Positions 20,275 through 30,285 of a DNA stretch of 64,000 nucleotides are shown piece after piece. Origin of the DNA: Candidatus Methylopumilus sp. (GTDB lineage: Bacteria > Pseudomonadota > Gammaproteobacteria > Burkholderiales > Methylophilaceae); the NCBI GenBank assembly GCA_009693175.1, contig SHXT01000006.1, positions 1 to 64,000 on the forward strand. The letters are read 5' to 3'. The number at the start of each line of letters is the position of its first letter. The first letter of the stretch is position 1. Under the pieces are notes generated by a model that did not search any database, was not told where the DNA came from, and worked only from the letters and a program-made list of their open reading frames with translations. Both the position numbers and the translations under genes were made by a program.

Positions 20275-21536
20275 AATTGATAGTAAACAATAAATTGTTA
20301 TATTTATTGCTATTGTTTTTAATTTTATCTGGATGTGACAGCATTCCTTTTGTTGATCAAGTAACTGCCCCTGATTATAAAGCCATAGGAAGATCACGCC
20401 CTCTTGAAGTGCCACCTGATTTAACTTCTGCAACATCAAGTGACAATTATGCAATACCGGGGTCTACAAGCTATTCTGATTTTAAAAATGGACAACAACA
20501 AAACAATGGTCAAGCAAAGATTTTGCCGAATCCCGAGGGTATGAAAATTGTGAAAGCTGGCGCTCAAAGATGGCTTGTTGTTAATGCGCCTGCAGAAAAA
20601 ATATGGCCTGTTATAAGAGATTTTTGGTTGGATATGGGATTTGCTATTAAGAAAGAAAATCCAGAAACAGGCGTTATGGAAACCGAATGGATTGATCAAA
20701 GTGATCTTAAGATAGATGAGAAAAAAGGCGCGTTAGATAAATTTGATCAATGGGTAGATAAGCTATCAGGTGTAGGCAATCGGAAAAAATTTAGAACTCG
20801 AATTGATCATGGGCTTCAAGAAGGCACTACAGAAATCTATATGACACATCGAGGTATTGAAATAGCAGATGATGGAAAAGAAAAAGTTAGAACTGGCTAT
20901 GGTGAAATTGATACGGGATACAAAATAGATGGGAAAAATAAAGTCAAAACAGATCCGAATGATGATGATTTAGATGCTGAGCTTTTAAGAAGGCTCATGA
21001 TCAAACTTGGGATGGCCGATAAAAGAGCTAAAGAAGTTATTGCGGCACCTGTAGATCAGAAGAGAGTTGAAATTAAAAAAGAGGCTGACGGTAGCACTTC
21101 TCTTAGAATTCAAGATCCATTCGACCGTGCTTGGCGAAGAGTTGGATTAGCTTTAGACATTATTGGTTTTGTAATTGAAGATAAAGACAGGTCAAATGGA
21201 CTTTATTTTGTAAAGTATGCAGACGTAGATATTGATGATGTATCCAAGAAAAAGAAAGGCGTTTTAGATACTCTTATGTTCTGGAGTGACAATGACAAAA
21301 AAGATAAGCAAGACAAAGAGATAAATAAACCTAAAGAGAAGCCTTTATCTGAAAAGCTTAAATTCTGGGGTGGTAATGATAAAGATAAAACAAATCCAGA
21401 CAAACAATATCGTATAAAAATATTGTCATTAGATGATGGCAGTTCTCAAGTTTTAATTGAGTATCAAGATGGTAAAACAAATAACTCTTCCACTGCGAAT
21501 AGAATTATTTCTCTTCTTTATAACCAATTAAAATAA
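20271..21536 (+). CDS. bamC: Outer membrane assembly lipoprotein BamC
   Basis: Accessory lipoprotein of the BAM complex that inserts outer-membrane barrels. The signal peptide ends in the lipobox LSGC, with the lipidated Cys at residue 22. An unstructured N-terminal stretch follows (VPPDLT, as in known BamC), then two helix-grip domains. The second domain contains a lysine/aspartate-rich insert between about residues 320 and 375 in which FWSDNDKKDK and FWGGNDKDK look like an imperfect duplication. It is cotranscribed with dapA. Confidence 0.88.
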   Translation: MKLIVNNKLLYLLLLFLILSGCDSIPFVDQVTAPDYKAIGRSRPLEVPPDLTSATSSDNYAIPGSTSYSDFKNGQQQNNGQAKILPNPEGMKIVKAGAQRWLVVNAPAEKIWPVIRDFWLDMGFAIKKENPETGVMETEWIDQSDLKIDEKKGALDKFDQWVDKLSGVGNRKKFRTRIDHGLQEGTTEIYMTHRGIEIADDGKEKVRTGYGEIDTGYKIDGKNKVKTDPNDDDLDAELLRRLMIKLGMADKRAKEVIAAPVDQKRVEIKKEADGSTSLRIQDPFDRAWRRVGLALDIIGFVIEDKDRSNGLYFVKYADVDIDDVSKKKKGVLDTLMFWSDNDKKDKQDKEINKPKEKPLSEKLKFWGGNDKDKTNPDKQYRIKILSLDDGSSQVLIEYQDGKTNNSSTANRIISLLYNQLK

Positions 21537-21538
21537 AG

Positions 21539-22309
21539 ATGCAGTTTGCATCTTTAGGCAGTGGAAGCGCTGGCAATTCTTTTATAGTTAAGCAAAACAA
21601 ATCACTTTTAATGGTAGATTGTGGTTTTGCTATTCAAGATATTATATTTCGTTTAGAGCGGCTTCATGAGACCCCCGAAAATCTTACAGGGATTTTATTG
21701 ACCCATGAGCATGAAGATCATGTCAAAGGCGCTTTTAAATTTGCTAATAAATTCAAGATTCCCATATGGCTTTCTTACGGCACTTTCAAAATGTGTGAGA
21801 AATATATAATTAAATCCTATAAAATTGATTTGAATATAATCGATAGTTACAGCGCATTTGAAATACAAGATTTTATAGTTGAGCCCTTTCCTGTACCTCA
21901 TGATGCAAGAGAACCTACTCAATTTACTTTGAATGATGGGAATCATAAATTGGGTATTTTAACTGACACAGGAAGTTCAACACCCCATATTGAAAAAATA
22001 TTACAACATTTAGATGCGCTTATTATTGAGTTTAATCATGATCTCGATTTGCTCGAAAAAAGTGAGTATGCTTATAGTTTAAAAAAAAGAATTAGTGGAA
22101 AATTAGGGCATTTAGATAATCAGACAGCTGCTGAAATTCTAGGAAAAATTCAATACAATAGATTAAAACATCTTGTTGCAGCCCACCTTAGCGAGAAAAA
22201 TAATACTGAAGACTTAGTCAAAGAAGCTATTGTAAAAAAGATAGGATGTGATCGTGATTGGATAAAGATTGCATCTCAAGCCGACGGAACCCCGTGGCAA
22301 ATAATATAA
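21539..22309 (+). CDS. MBL-fold metallo-hydrolase (YycJ/WalJ-like)
   Basis: This is a metallo-beta-lactamase-fold hydrolase of 256 residues. Metal-binding motif THEHEDH lies near residue 54, with further ligand positions in VPHDAREP near 121 and TDTGSST near 144. The N-terminal FASLGSGSAGNSF is characteristic of the YycJ-like branch, whose members are thought to act on nucleic acids. The start lies two bases after the bamC stop, so it is the third gene of that operon. The substrate is unknown. Confidence 0.88.
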   Translation: MQFASLGSGSAGNSFIVKQNKSLLMVDCGFAIQDIIFRLERLHETPENLTGILLTHEHEDHVKGAFKFANKFKIPIWLSYGTFKMCEKYIIKSYKIDLNIIDSYSAFEIQDFIVEPFPVPHDAREPTQFTLNDGNHKLGILTDTGSSTPHIEKILQHLDALIIEFNHDLDLLEKSEYAYSLKKRISGKLGHLDNQTAAEILGKIQYNRLKHLVAAHLSEKNNTEDLVKEAIVKKIGCDRDWIKIASQADGTPWQII

Positions 22310-22338
22310 AAAAGCCGGTTTTCAAACGGCTTTTTTAT
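22307..22338 (+). terminator. Intrinsic terminator after the MBL hydrolase gene
   Basis: AAAAAAGCCG, a loop, then CGGCTTTTTT. It begins at the stop codon of the MBL gene and closes the dapA-bamC-MBL operon. It can also act in reverse for the convergent small lipoprotein gene. Confidence 0.85.
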
Positions 22339-22366
22339 TCATATACATATAATAATTAATTGTCTA

Positions 22367-22498
22367 TTATTTAGCTTCAGCTGGAGCAGCATCAGCTGCT
22401 GCTGGAGCAGCATCAGCTGCTGGAGCAGCCTCTTCTTTATTGCCGCAAGCAGTTAAACCAAGAGCTAATAATAAAGCTATAAGTAGTGAACGTGTCAT
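22367..22498 (-). CDS. Small Ala/Pro-rich lipoprotein (43 residues)
   Basis: This gene is absent from the ORF track. It encodes MTRSLLIALLLALGLTACGN and then an acidic Ala/Pro tail. The signal peptide ends in the lipobox LTAC with Cys at residue 18, so the mature part is only about 26 residues. AAGGA lies about six bases before the ATG. The tail contains the repeat AAPAADA, encoded by two perfect 21-bp DNA units plus a partial third. No function is recognised; similar tiny Ala-rich lipoproteins are common beside housekeeping genes in proteobacteria. Confidence 0.75.
   Translation of the reverse strand: MTRSLLIALLLALGLTACGNKEEAAPAADAAPAAADAAPAEAK
22380..22430. repeat. Two perfect 21-bp tandem repeats plus a partial copy
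   Basis: GCTGGAGCAGCATCAGCTGCT occurs twice in tandem (22380-22400 and 22401-22421) and a third, partial unit follows. The unit length is a multiple of three, so changes in copy number would lengthen or shorten the lipoprotein tail without breaking its frame. Confidence 0.9.
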
Positions 22499-22580
22499 TT
22501 TTAATCCTTAAAATTAATATTGAATTTGGGCTAATAAATATCTCCCTGATTAACATTCTACAATAAAAATAGTAAGTTTG

Positions 22581-23729
22581 TTAAATAAAATCAATAAATC
22601 CAGAGAGATATAAAGGTAATAAGATTATCCCTAAAGCGTTTAAATCTTTTTTATTTAAAGTGGGTTCTAAGGAGATTTCTCTATCATTTGCAAGCTGCTT
22701 TAAAAATATGACATATTTTTTATGGACTTTGATATATTCGCCATTCACATAAAAATTACTTTTTATAAAAAGCATTCTAGTTTTTGGATTTAATTTTAGC
22801 GTTTCGCTAATAAGATACTTTTTAAAATTTGCAAAGCTTAGTGGCTTAGGAGCCTGAAAAATTCTGTTTTCTATCGGCTCAGAAAGAAATTGACCAATAA
22901 ATGTATTTACTGAGGCCGTATCCCAGCGTAAGCGATCAACTATTTTTTGAATCACTTTAGCCATATTTGAGTTAATTTCGGCAGGATTTTTTTGAAGACT
23001 TAAATGAGGGTCTTTGTAAATTTCATTTACATTTGTAATTAATTGATCTTGAATGAAGTCTAAAAATTTAGATTGAATTTCAAATGTACCAGGCGCTCTA
23101 AACCCAATAGAATAAGTAAGGCAGTCATTACTTAGGGAAATACCCCAATGGCCTACATTTGGCGGCAAATAAAGCATATCACCCGGTTTAAGTAACCATG
23201 TATTTTTGGACTTAAAATTACTAATTATTTTAATAGGGGATTTCTTATCTAAAGTAATTTTTTTTTGATTACTAATTTTCCATTCTCTTAAACCTTTTGC
23301 CTGAAATAAAAATACGTCATAGGAATCGTAGTGAGGGCCAACACTACCTTTTTTTGTAGCATAACTAATCATCAAATCATCAAGACGTGCGTAAGGAATA
23401 AATTTAAAAAGATTTAGAAACGATTCAGCAAAGGGAAGATAATGATTAATATTTTGCACAAGGATCGTCCAAGGTGTATTTGTTTCTTTAAGCAGATCTG
23501 ATTTTTTAAAAGGACCATGCTTAACTTGCCAAATACCTTGCTTATATTCGATAAGGCGTGATATCGCTTCTTCATCTTGGGCTATTCTAAAAAGATCTTT
23601 TTCTGTGATTGGAGATACAAAATTTTCAATTGCATTTTTAATCAGCAGTGGTTTTTTTTGCCAAAAGTTTTTCAAAAAACTATTGGCTGATATTTTTCCT
23701 AGAATATGAGTTTTACGATTTAATCGCAT
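22581..23729 (-). CDS. roxA: JmjC/cupin oxygenase, probable ribosomal protein L16 arginine hydroxylase
   Basis: This looks like the YcfD/RoxA family of Fe(II)/2-oxoglutarate oxygenases that hydroxylate an arginine of ribosomal protein L16. GPHYDSYDVFLFQ near residue 131 supplies the HxD metal pair, and LPPNVGHWGISLS near 190 supplies the distal His. The C-terminal half is the dimerisation and winged-helix-like part. The length of 382 residues is normal. The gene is divergent from pyrD, 45 bases away. The gene name is by family resemblance only. Confidence 0.82.
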   Translation of the reverse strand: MRLNRKTHILGKISANSFLKNFWQKKPLLIKNAIENFVSPITEKDLFRIAQDEEAISRLIEYKQGIWQVKHGPFKKSDLLKETNTPWTILVQNINHYLPFAESFLNLFKFIPYARLDDLMISYATKKGSVGPHYDSYDVFLFQAKGLREWKISNQKKITLDKKSPIKIISNFKSKNTWLLKPGDMLYLPPNVGHWGISLSNDCLTYSIGFRAPGTFEIQSKFLDFIQDQLITNVNEIYKDPHLSLQKNPAEINSNMAKVIQKIVDRLRWDTASVNTFIGQFLSEPIENRIFQAPKPLSFANFKKYLISETLKLNPKTRMLFIKSNFYVNGEYIKVHKKYVIFLKQLANDREISLEPTLNKKDLNALGIILLPLYLSGFIDFI

Positions 23730-23774
23730 AATTTTATTAAGTCTTATAACTTCCTAAGTTAAAATACTATTGTT

Positions 23775-24788
23775 ATGAGCTACCAATTGATTCGTTCACT
23801 ATTATTTAAGTTTGATGCGGAATTTTCGCATGACTTAACCCTTAAGGCACTATCTCTTTCTAATAAAATTGGTTTATTGTCTTTATTAAAAGCCCCTAAT
23901 ACTTCGAAGTTAAGAACCGTGATGGGCATTTCTTTTCAAAATCCGGTGGGTCTAGCTGCAGGGCTTGATAAAAATGCAAGTCATATTGATGCATTAGGTA
24001 AATTGGGTTTTGGGTTTATTGAAATTGGAACAATTACTCCAAGGCCTCAATTAGGCAATCCAAGGCCAAGATTATTTAGATTGCCTAAGGCTCAAGGTAT
24101 TATCAATCGGTTTGGTTTTAACAATGTAGGCGTCGATGCCGCAGTTGAAAATATTATATTAAGTAAATATAAAGGCGTCCTTGGAATAAACATTGGCAAA
24201 AATTTTGATACACCCATAGAAAAAGCAGTGGATGATTATCTTTTATGTATGAAAAAGGTATACCAATATTCAAATTATATTGCGATTAATATTTCTTCGC
24301 CCAATACAAAAAATTTAAGAGATCTCCAAGAGAAAAAAGCACTTAGTGGTTTGTTGGCCCGACTTAAAGAGGAGCAAACAAAGCTCGCTGATTACTATGG
24401 GCGCTACGTACCAATTGCCTTAAAAATTTCACCTGATTTAACAGATAAACATCTAGATGCAATATCAAAAATCATGATTAAAAGTAAAATTGATGGGATT
24501 ATAGCAACTAACACTACCATTAGTAGAGATTCAGTAAGTGATCTCTTTCATGGAAGAGAGATTGGAGGGATGTCGGGCAAGCCTCTATTTAAATTATCCA
24601 ATTCAATTATTCGTGAGCTTCATTTAAGATTTCAAGGTGAAATCCCGATCATTGGTGTAGGTGGTATATTTTCCGGAGAAGACGCCTTAGAGAAAATTGA
24701 AGCTGGCGCCGAGCTCGTCCAAATTTATTCAGGGCTTATATACCAAGGAAGAAAGCTTATTCTAGACGCTTGTAGCTCTATTGGTTAG
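23775..24788 (+). CDS. pyrD: Dihydroorotate dehydrogenase (quinone), class 2
   Basis: This membrane-associated flavoenzyme oxidises dihydroorotate to orotate and passes electrons to quinone. The N-terminal helix RSLLFKFDAEFSHDLTLKAL is the class 2 membrane-binding segment. GLAAGLDKN (near residue 59), NISSPNTKNLR with the catalytic Ser (near 172) and ATNTTISR (near 245) are diagnostic. The length of 337 residues fits. A GST-like gene follows after five bases. Confidence 0.96.
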   Translation: MSYQLIRSLLFKFDAEFSHDLTLKALSLSNKIGLLSLLKAPNTSKLRTVMGISFQNPVGLAAGLDKNASHIDALGKLGFGFIEIGTITPRPQLGNPRPRLFRLPKAQGIINRFGFNNVGVDAAVENIILSKYKGVLGINIGKNFDTPIEKAVDDYLLCMKKVYQYSNYIAINISSPNTKNLRDLQEKKALSGLLARLKEEQTKLADYYGRYVPIALKISPDLTDKHLDAISKIMIKSKIDGIIATNTTISRDSVSDLFHGREIGGMSGKPLFKLSNSIIRELHLRFQGEIPIIGVGGIFSGEDALEKIEAGAELVQIYSGLIYQGRKLILDACSSIG

Positions 24789-24793
24789 TTGAC

Positions 24794-25390
24794 TTGAATA
24801 AACTAAAATTATTTACTTACAGACGTTGTCCTTATGCTATTCGATCCAGGCTTGCTTTATATCAGGCAGGTATCGATTATGAACCTATAGAAATTTCACT
24901 GAAAGATAAGCCCAGCGATTTTTTGGTTTTAAGTCAAAAAGGTACCGTCCCTGTATTACTTCAGTCAGATGGAAAATTTATAGAAGAGAGTTTAGAAATT
25001 ATGTTATGGGCTCTTAATATAAATGATCCAGATCATTGGATTTTAAAAGATGGAGATGTGAGTCAAAAACTTATACTTGAAAACGATTTTAATTTCAAAA
25101 AAAATTTGGACAGATATAAATATGCTGATCGTTTTCCAGGGAATTCAAAAGAATATTATCGCTCTCAATGTGAAATATTTTTGAATTTATTAAATGCAAA
25201 GCTAGAGTTAAAAAAATATTTAATGGAAGATAAAATTAGTCTTGCTGATATAGCAATTTTCCCATTTGTAAGACAGTTTTTTTTGGTAGATGAAAATTGG
25301 TTTTTGAATTGCAAATACGATGTATTAAAAAAATGGTTACATAGCTTTATAGATAGCCAGATATTTAAAGAGGTAATGAAAAAAAATTAA
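24794..25390 (+). CDS. Glutathione S-transferase-like protein
   Basis: A thioredoxin-fold N-terminal domain with RRCPYAIRSRLALYQAGI near residue 10 (a CPYA motif as in omega or stringent-starvation-type GSTs) and GTVPVLL near 50 is followed by an all-helical C-terminal domain. The start codon is TTG, five bases after the pyrD stop; no better start precedes the conserved KLFTYRRCPYA. The substrate is unknown. It could act on redox repair rather than detoxification. Its stop overlaps the convergent clpA stop by four bases. Confidence 0.8.
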   Translation: MNKLKLFTYRRCPYAIRSRLALYQAGIDYEPIEISLKDKPSDFLVLSQKGTVPVLLQSDGKFIEESLEIMLWALNINDPDHWILKDGDVSQKLILENDFNFKKNLDRYKYADRFPGNSKEYYRSQCEIFLNLLNAKLELKKYLMEDKISLADIAIFPFVRQFFLVDENWFLNCKYDVLKKWLHSFIDSQIFKEVMKKN

Positions 25391-27654
25391 GATTCTTGTA
25401 GTGCTACTTTATTTTCTTTTTCAAAAATTAATTTTACTTTATCGGAGTCATCAACATCAATAATGACATTGCCGCCATTGGTTAATTTGCCAAATAAGAG
25501 CTCATCAGCCAGCGCTTTCCGAATAGTGTCTTGAATGAGTCTTGCCATAGGTCTTGCACCCATAGTTGGATCAAATCCATTCTTAGCCAAATATGATTTA
25601 AGTGCTCCAGTAAATGTAGCGTCTACCTTTTTTTCATGTAATTGATCTTCAAGTTGCATTAAAAATTTGTCTACAACTTTTAGAATGACATCATGATTTA
25701 ATGCTGAAAATGACACAGTAGCATCAAGCCTATTCCTAAATTCTGGTGTAAATAATCGTTTGATTTCAGCTTGTTCATCACCTGCTTTTTTAGATTGTGT
25801 AAATCCCATAGAAGTTTTTGAGATAGATTCTGCACCAGCATTTGTAGTCATAATGAGAGTGACATTTCTAAAATCTGTTTTTCTTCCATTGCTATCTGTT
25901 AAGGATCCGTGATCCATAACTTGCAGGAGAATATTAAAAATATCTGGATGAGCTTTTTCAATCTCATCAAGAAGAAGCACACAATAAGGTTGTTTATTTA
26001 CAGCCTCGGTCATTAATCCGCCTTGCTCAAAACCGACATATCCCGGCGGTGCACCGATAAGTCTAGAGACAGCATGTCTCTCCATATATTCACTCATATC
26101 AATACGAACGAGCTCAATACCTAAAATATAAGCAAGCTGACGAGCAACTTCTGTTTTTCCAACGCCGGTTGGGCCACTAAAGAGAAAATTTCCAATAGGT
26201 TTATTTGGTAATCCTAATCCACTTCTTGTCATTTTAATGGCACTGGCTAAGTTCTCAATTGCTTTGTCTTGGCCAAAAATAACAGCTTTAAGATCGCGCT
26301 CAAGATTCTTAAGAACATGTCGATCATCATTAGAAATACTTTTAGGAGGTATTTTGGCAATTTGAGCAACAATCTCTTCTATCTCTTTATTTGTAATAAC
26401 CTTTTTTTGTTTATTTTTAGGAAGTATTCTTTGTGCCGCTCCAGCCTCGTCGATCACATCGATGGCTTTATCAGGCAGTTTCCTGTCGTTAATATATTTT
26501 GCAGACAACTCTGCCGCGCTATTAATTGCAGCAATAGAATATTTAACATTGTGGTGTTTTTCAAATCTTGTTTTAAGGCCTTTAAGGATATTAATCGTAT
26601 CGAGAATGCTTGGCTCATCGACATCAATTTTTTGAAATCTTCTTGTAAGGGCATGATCTTTTTCAAAAACTGTTCTATATTCTTGATATGTTGTAGCACC
26701 TATACATTTAATAGCACCATTAGCAAGCGCTGGTTTTAGTAAATTTGACGCATCAAGCGTTCCGCCGCTTGCTGAGCCAGCACCAATCAGTGTATGAATT
26801 TCATCAATAAACAAGATAGCATCTTTATGTTCATTGAGTTGTTTCATTACAGCTTTAAGTCTTTGCTCAAAATCACCACGATATTTAGTTCCCGCTAATA
26901 ACGTTCCCATATCAAGTGAAAATATTGTGGTGCCTTCTAAAATTTGAGGCACTTCTTTATCTACAATTCTTTTTGCTAAACCTTCGGCAATAGCTGTTTT
27001 TCCAACACCAGCTTCGCCCACTAAGAGAGGGTTATTTTTTCTTCTTCTACAAAGTGTTTGAATAACACGTTTAATTTCAGAATCTCTTCCAATAAGAGGG
27101 TCAATTTTTCCAGCTAACACCATTTTATTAAGATTAATAGTGTAGCTTTCTAGTGCTTTAGTACTGGGGGATTCTTGATCACCCTCTTGTTCGATAGATA
27201 CTTTATTTGAATCGCCCTCAGTCAACTTAGAGACTCCATGAGCAATAAAGTTAACAACATCAAGGCGTGTTACACCTTGTTGATGAAGAAAATAAACGGC
27301 ATGTGAATCTTTTTCGCCATAAATAGCCACTAAAACATTAGCACCATTTACCTCTTTTTTCCCAGAAGACTGCACATGAAGCATTGCTCTTTGAATGACT
27401 CTTTGAAATCCAAGGGTAGGCTGAGTATCAACATTGTCTTCACCAGAAATTGTGGGTGTATGATCATCAATATATTGAGTTAATTCATTTCTTAGTATTT
27501 CAATATTTGAGCCGCAGGCTTTTAAAACTTCTGCTGCAGAAGGGTTGTCTAGCATAGCAAGAAGTAAATGTTCGACCGTAATAAGCTCATGACGCTTTTG
27601 TCTTGCATCCATAAATGCCATATGCAAACTTACTTCAAGTTCTTGAGCTATCAT
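25387..27654 (-). CDS. clpA: ATP-dependent Clp protease ATP-binding subunit ClpA
   Basis: ClpA unfolds proteins and feeds them to the ClpP peptidase. The N-domain repeats (residues 1-145) are followed by two AAA+ modules with Walker [17 protein letters not shown] near 212 and [15 protein letters not shown] near 490. The ClpP-binding loop is expected in the second module. The 755-residue length and lack of a middle coiled coil distinguish ClpA from ClpB. It follows clpS by nine bases. Confidence 0.97.
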   Translation of the reverse strand: MIAQELEVSLHMAFMDARQKRHELITVEHLLLAMLDNPSAAEVLKACGSNIEILRNELTQYIDDHTPTISGEDNVDTQPTLGFQRVIQRAMLHVQSSGKKEVNGANVLVAIYGEKDSHAVYFLHQQGVTRLDVVNFIAHGVSKLTEGDSNKVSIEQEGDQESPSTKALESYTINLNKMVLAGKIDPLIGRDSEIKRVIQTLCRRRKNNPLLVGEAGVGKTAIAEGLAKRIVDKEVPQILEGTTIFSLDMGTLLAGTKYRGDFEQRLKAVMKQLNEHKDAILFIDEIHTLIGAGSASGGTLDASNLLKPALANGAIKCIGATTYQEYRTVFEKDHALTRRFQKIDVDEPSILDTINILKGLKTRFEKHHNVKYSIAAINSAAELSAKYINDRKLPDKAIDVIDEAGAAQRILPKNKQKKVITNKEIEEIVAQIAKIPPKSISNDDRHVLKNLERDLKAVIFGQDKAIENLASAIKMTRSGLGLPNKPIGNFLFSGPTGVGKTEVARQLAYILGIELVRIDMSEYMERHAVSRLIGAPPGYVGFEQGGLMTEAVNKQPYCVLLLDEIEKAHPDIFNILLQVMDHGSLTDSNGRKTDFRNVTLIMTTNAGAESISKTSMGFTQSKKAGDEQAEIKRLFTPEFRNRLDATVSFSALNHDVILKVVDKFLMQLEDQLHEKKVDATFTGALKSYLAKNGFDPTMGARPMARLIQDTIRKALADELLFGKLTNGGNVIIDVDDSDKVKLIFEKENKVALQES

Positions 27655-27663
27655 AATTTAAAT

Positions 27664-27978
27664 TTATTCAATTCTTTCAATAATGCATTGTAATGGATGT
27701 TGATGTTCCTTTGCATAGTTTACCACTTGATTCATTTTTGTTTCAGCAATATCTATAGGAAAGATACCACATACTCCTAAGCCCTCTGTATGTATTTTTA
27801 ACATTATACGAGTAGCCTCATCAAAACTTTTATTAAAAATACGCTGAATTGTATTAACAACAAATTCCATAGGAGTAAAGTCATCATTAAGTATGATAAC
27901 TTTGTAAATACTTGGAAGTTTTGTCTTAGTTTTTTTTGGACTAAGCTTTATGTCATCAGTTGCATTTATTTTTGGCAT
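27664..27978 (-). CDS. clpS: ClpA adaptor protein ClpS
   Basis: ClpS delivers N-degron substrates to ClpA. The 104 residues include YKVIILNDDFTPMEFVV, which holds the conserved N-end-rule pocket residues (Asn-Asp and Met), and the central helix motif KIHTEGLGVCGIFPIDIAETK with its conserved His. It is immediately upstream of clpA on the same strand, the usual arrangement. Confidence 0.96.
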   Translation of the reverse strand: MPKINATDDIKLSPKKTKTKLPSIYKVIILNDDFTPMEFVVNTIQRIFNKSFDEATRIMLKIHTEGLGVCGIFPIDIAETKMNQVVNYAKEHQHPLQCIIERIE

Positions 27979-28056
27979 TAGCTAAACTCTTTTGAATATT
28001 GTGATTAAAAAAAATAAAAACTCAAGTAATTCTTTAGAATAATTTATAAATATTTA

Positions 28057-29331
28057 TTATAGAGGATAGATTTTTATGCTTTTGACAATTCGATCATAAG
28101 ACTGAAGTATCTCTAATGTATAATTTGTTATTTTAAAGCTTGTATTTGGTTCTGGGATATCTTCAAAGTATTCCAACACTAGACCATTAAGTGTTTTTGG
28201 ACCATCAGTTGGAAAATTAAGGTTAAGTTTTTTATTGAGAGCTCTAATAGTGACACTTCCATCTACAATCCATCCGCCGTCATCATCTTGGCTAAATTTT
28301 GAGGATCTTGACAAAAAATCTAAATTAAATTCACCTACAATCTCTTCGAGAATATCTTCAAGACTTAATAAGCCTATAAATTCACCATGCTCATTCACAA
28401 TAAGACCAATTCTTTCTTGCTTATCTTGAAAGTGCTTCATTTGTGTGTATAAAGGGGTACCTGAAGGTATAAAGTAAGGCTCTGAAATTAATATTTGCAA
28501 ATCACTTTTTGTAATTTTATTTAAAGAATCATGCGCATTAAGTTGCTTAATAATTTTTTGTGTATTAAGAAGACCTAATATACTTTCTGGTGAATTTGTT
28601 TTTACTAATATTCTGCTGTGCTGCATGGTAAGTAATTTTTGGATAATTTCTTCATTGGATAGATCAAAATCGATTGATTCCACGAAAGTATGAGGAATCA
28701 TAATGTCATCTACAGTAATTCTTTCAAGCTCAAATAAATTGAGTAATATTTTTCGATGCTGGTTTGGGATAAATTGGCCAGCTTCTGAAATAATACTTCT
28801 AAGCTCGTCCATTGATATTGCATGAAGATTATTACTGAAATCTATTTTTACATTAAAAATTTTGACAAAACTCAATACAAAAAAGTTAACTAGAATAACA
28901 ATCGGGTATAAAATTTTTAAAAGTGGATAGAGGATGTAGCTACAAAAAAAAGCAAATCTCTCTGGTTTTGATGCAGCAATAACTTTAGGAGACACTTCTC
29001 CAAAAATAAGAATTAAAAAAGTTGTCACTAAAGTGCCTGCCATGAGTACTAATTGACCTTCGCCGTATAGACGAACGGTAATAATGGTTACAAGCATTGC
29101 GGAGGCTGCATTTGCAAATTCTTTACATAATAAAATGACGCCCAATAATTTATCGGTAGAAGATAAGAGTTTGTGAGTTAATTTTGCTGCGTAATTACCT
29201 TGATTTACTAAATGCTTTAATCGATAACGATTCAACGTCATTAAGCTTGTTTCTGCAAGAGAGAAAAAAGCTGATATAGCAATTAAAACTATAAGAATTA
29301 AAAATTGGTAGCTAAGGGAAAGAGTGTTCAA
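28057..29331 (-). CDS. HlyC/CorC (CNNM) family membrane protein
   Basis: A DUF21 membrane domain (about residues 1-185, four hydrophobic segments) is followed by a tandem CBS pair (about 200-325) and a CorC_HlyC domain at the C-terminus. The 424-residue layout matches the YfjD/CorB group, implicated in Mg2+ or Co2+ handling. The motif FFSLAETSLMTLNRYRLKHL near residue 22 is typical. The exact ion and direction are not readable. It ends before clpS and starts 13 bases downstream of the secF stop. Confidence 0.85.
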   Translation of the reverse strand: MNTLSLSYQFLILIVLIAISAFFSLAETSLMTLNRYRLKHLVNQGNYAAKLTHKLLSSTDKLLGVILLCKEFANAASAMLVTIITVRLYGEGQLVLMAGTLVTTFLILIFGEVSPKVIAASKPERFAFFCSYILYPLLKILYPIVILVNFFVLSFVKIFNVKIDFSNNLHAISMDELRSIISEAGQFIPNQHRKILLNLFELERITVDDIMIPHTFVESIDFDLSNEEIIQKLLTMQHSRILVKTNSPESILGLLNTQKIIKQLNAHDSLNKITKSDLQILISEPYFIPSGTPLYTQMKHFQDKQERIGLIVNEHGEFIGLLSLEDILEEIVGEFNLDFLSRSSKFSQDDDGGWIVDGSVTIRALNKKLNLNFPTDGPKTLNGLVLEYFEDIPEPNTSFKITNYTLEILQSYDRIVKSIKIYPL

Positions 29332-29344
29332 AGTCTAAAGAAAC

Positions 29345-30283
29345 TTAAGGATTAATTTCTTGTTGTTGGTTTTCTTTTAATTGGTCTTGAACAAGGTTAC
29401 GTTGTGATACGCCTAGCCACATTGCCACTGGACACGCTACCAGTACTGAGGAATAAATTCCGAATAAAATACCAATAGTTAATGCAAGCGAGAAATTATG
29501 AAGTGTCTCCCCGCCAAAAAATAACATTGAACACACCATAGTTTGAGTCATAAGGTGGGTAATTACAGTTCGTGACATTGTTCTTGTGATTGCGTTGTCA
29601 ATAACTTCTACTACACTTGCTTTTCTCATCTTTTTGAAATTTTCTCGAACCCGATCAAAAACAACAACTGACTCATTTACAGAATAACCCAAAACAGCAA
29701 GAATAGCAGCGAGCACTGTAAGATTAAATTCCCATTGAAAAAATGCAAAGAATCCTAAAATGATAATAACGTCATGCATATTTGCAATAATAGCTGCAAC
29801 AGCAAAGCGCCATTCAAATCTTAATGCGAGGTAAGCGACAATACCAAAACATACTAGCAATAATGCAAGGGCACCATTTGCATAAAGTTCTTCACCAACT
29901 TGAGATCCAACAGATTCGACCCTTTGTATTTTTGTTTCTTTATCATCTGCAATAAGTGTAGCCGATACCTTCTCTGATAATTGAGCTATTGATAGATCTC
30001 GTCTTATTGGAAGTCTTATTAGCACATCTTTACTTGTGCCAAAATTTTGAACTGTAGCATCTTTAAGTTCAACTCTATCCATCGCTTGACGAATTTTATC
30101 AATGTCTGCAGGATGACTATAACTTATTTCCATAAGTGTACCGCCAGTAAAATCTACTCCAAAATTAAGGCCTTTGGTAATGAGAAATATAATTGCAAGA
30201 ATAAATGTAATGAGTGAAATGGTCGTAGTTAACCGACCGTAGCTCATAAAAGGGATATCTTTTTTTATTCTAAATAATTCCAT
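29345..30283 (-). CDS. secF: Protein translocase subunit SecF
   Basis: SecF works with SecD to use the proton motive force in late steps of export. Six membrane helices surround a periplasmic domain. GLNFGVDFTGGTLMEISY near residue 43 and GYSVNESVVVFDRVREN near 194 are the conserved D1 and D5 motifs. The length of 312 residues is normal. It begins two bases after the secD stop. Confidence 0.96.
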   Translation of the reverse strand: MELFRIKKDIPFMSYGRLTTTISLITFILAIIFLITKGLNFGVDFTGGTLMEISYSHPADIDKIRQAMDRVELKDATVQNFGTSKDVLIRLPIRRDLSIAQLSEKVSATLIADDKETKIQRVESVGSQVGEELYANGALALLLVCFGIVAYLALRFEWRFAVAAIIANMHDVIIILGFFAFFQWEFNLTVLAAILAVLGYSVNESVVVFDRVRENFKKMRKASVVEVIDNAITRTMSRTVITHLMTQTMVCSMLFFGGETLHNFSLALTIGILFGIYSSVLVACPVAMWLGVSQRNLVQDQLKENQQQEINP

Positions 30284-30285
30284 AT

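Noticed and set aside
26269-26739. 156-residue ORF on the plus strand inside clpA
   Set aside because: Antisense shadow of the clpA AAA+ region; rich in Phe, Ile and Cys with no family motif or ribosome site.
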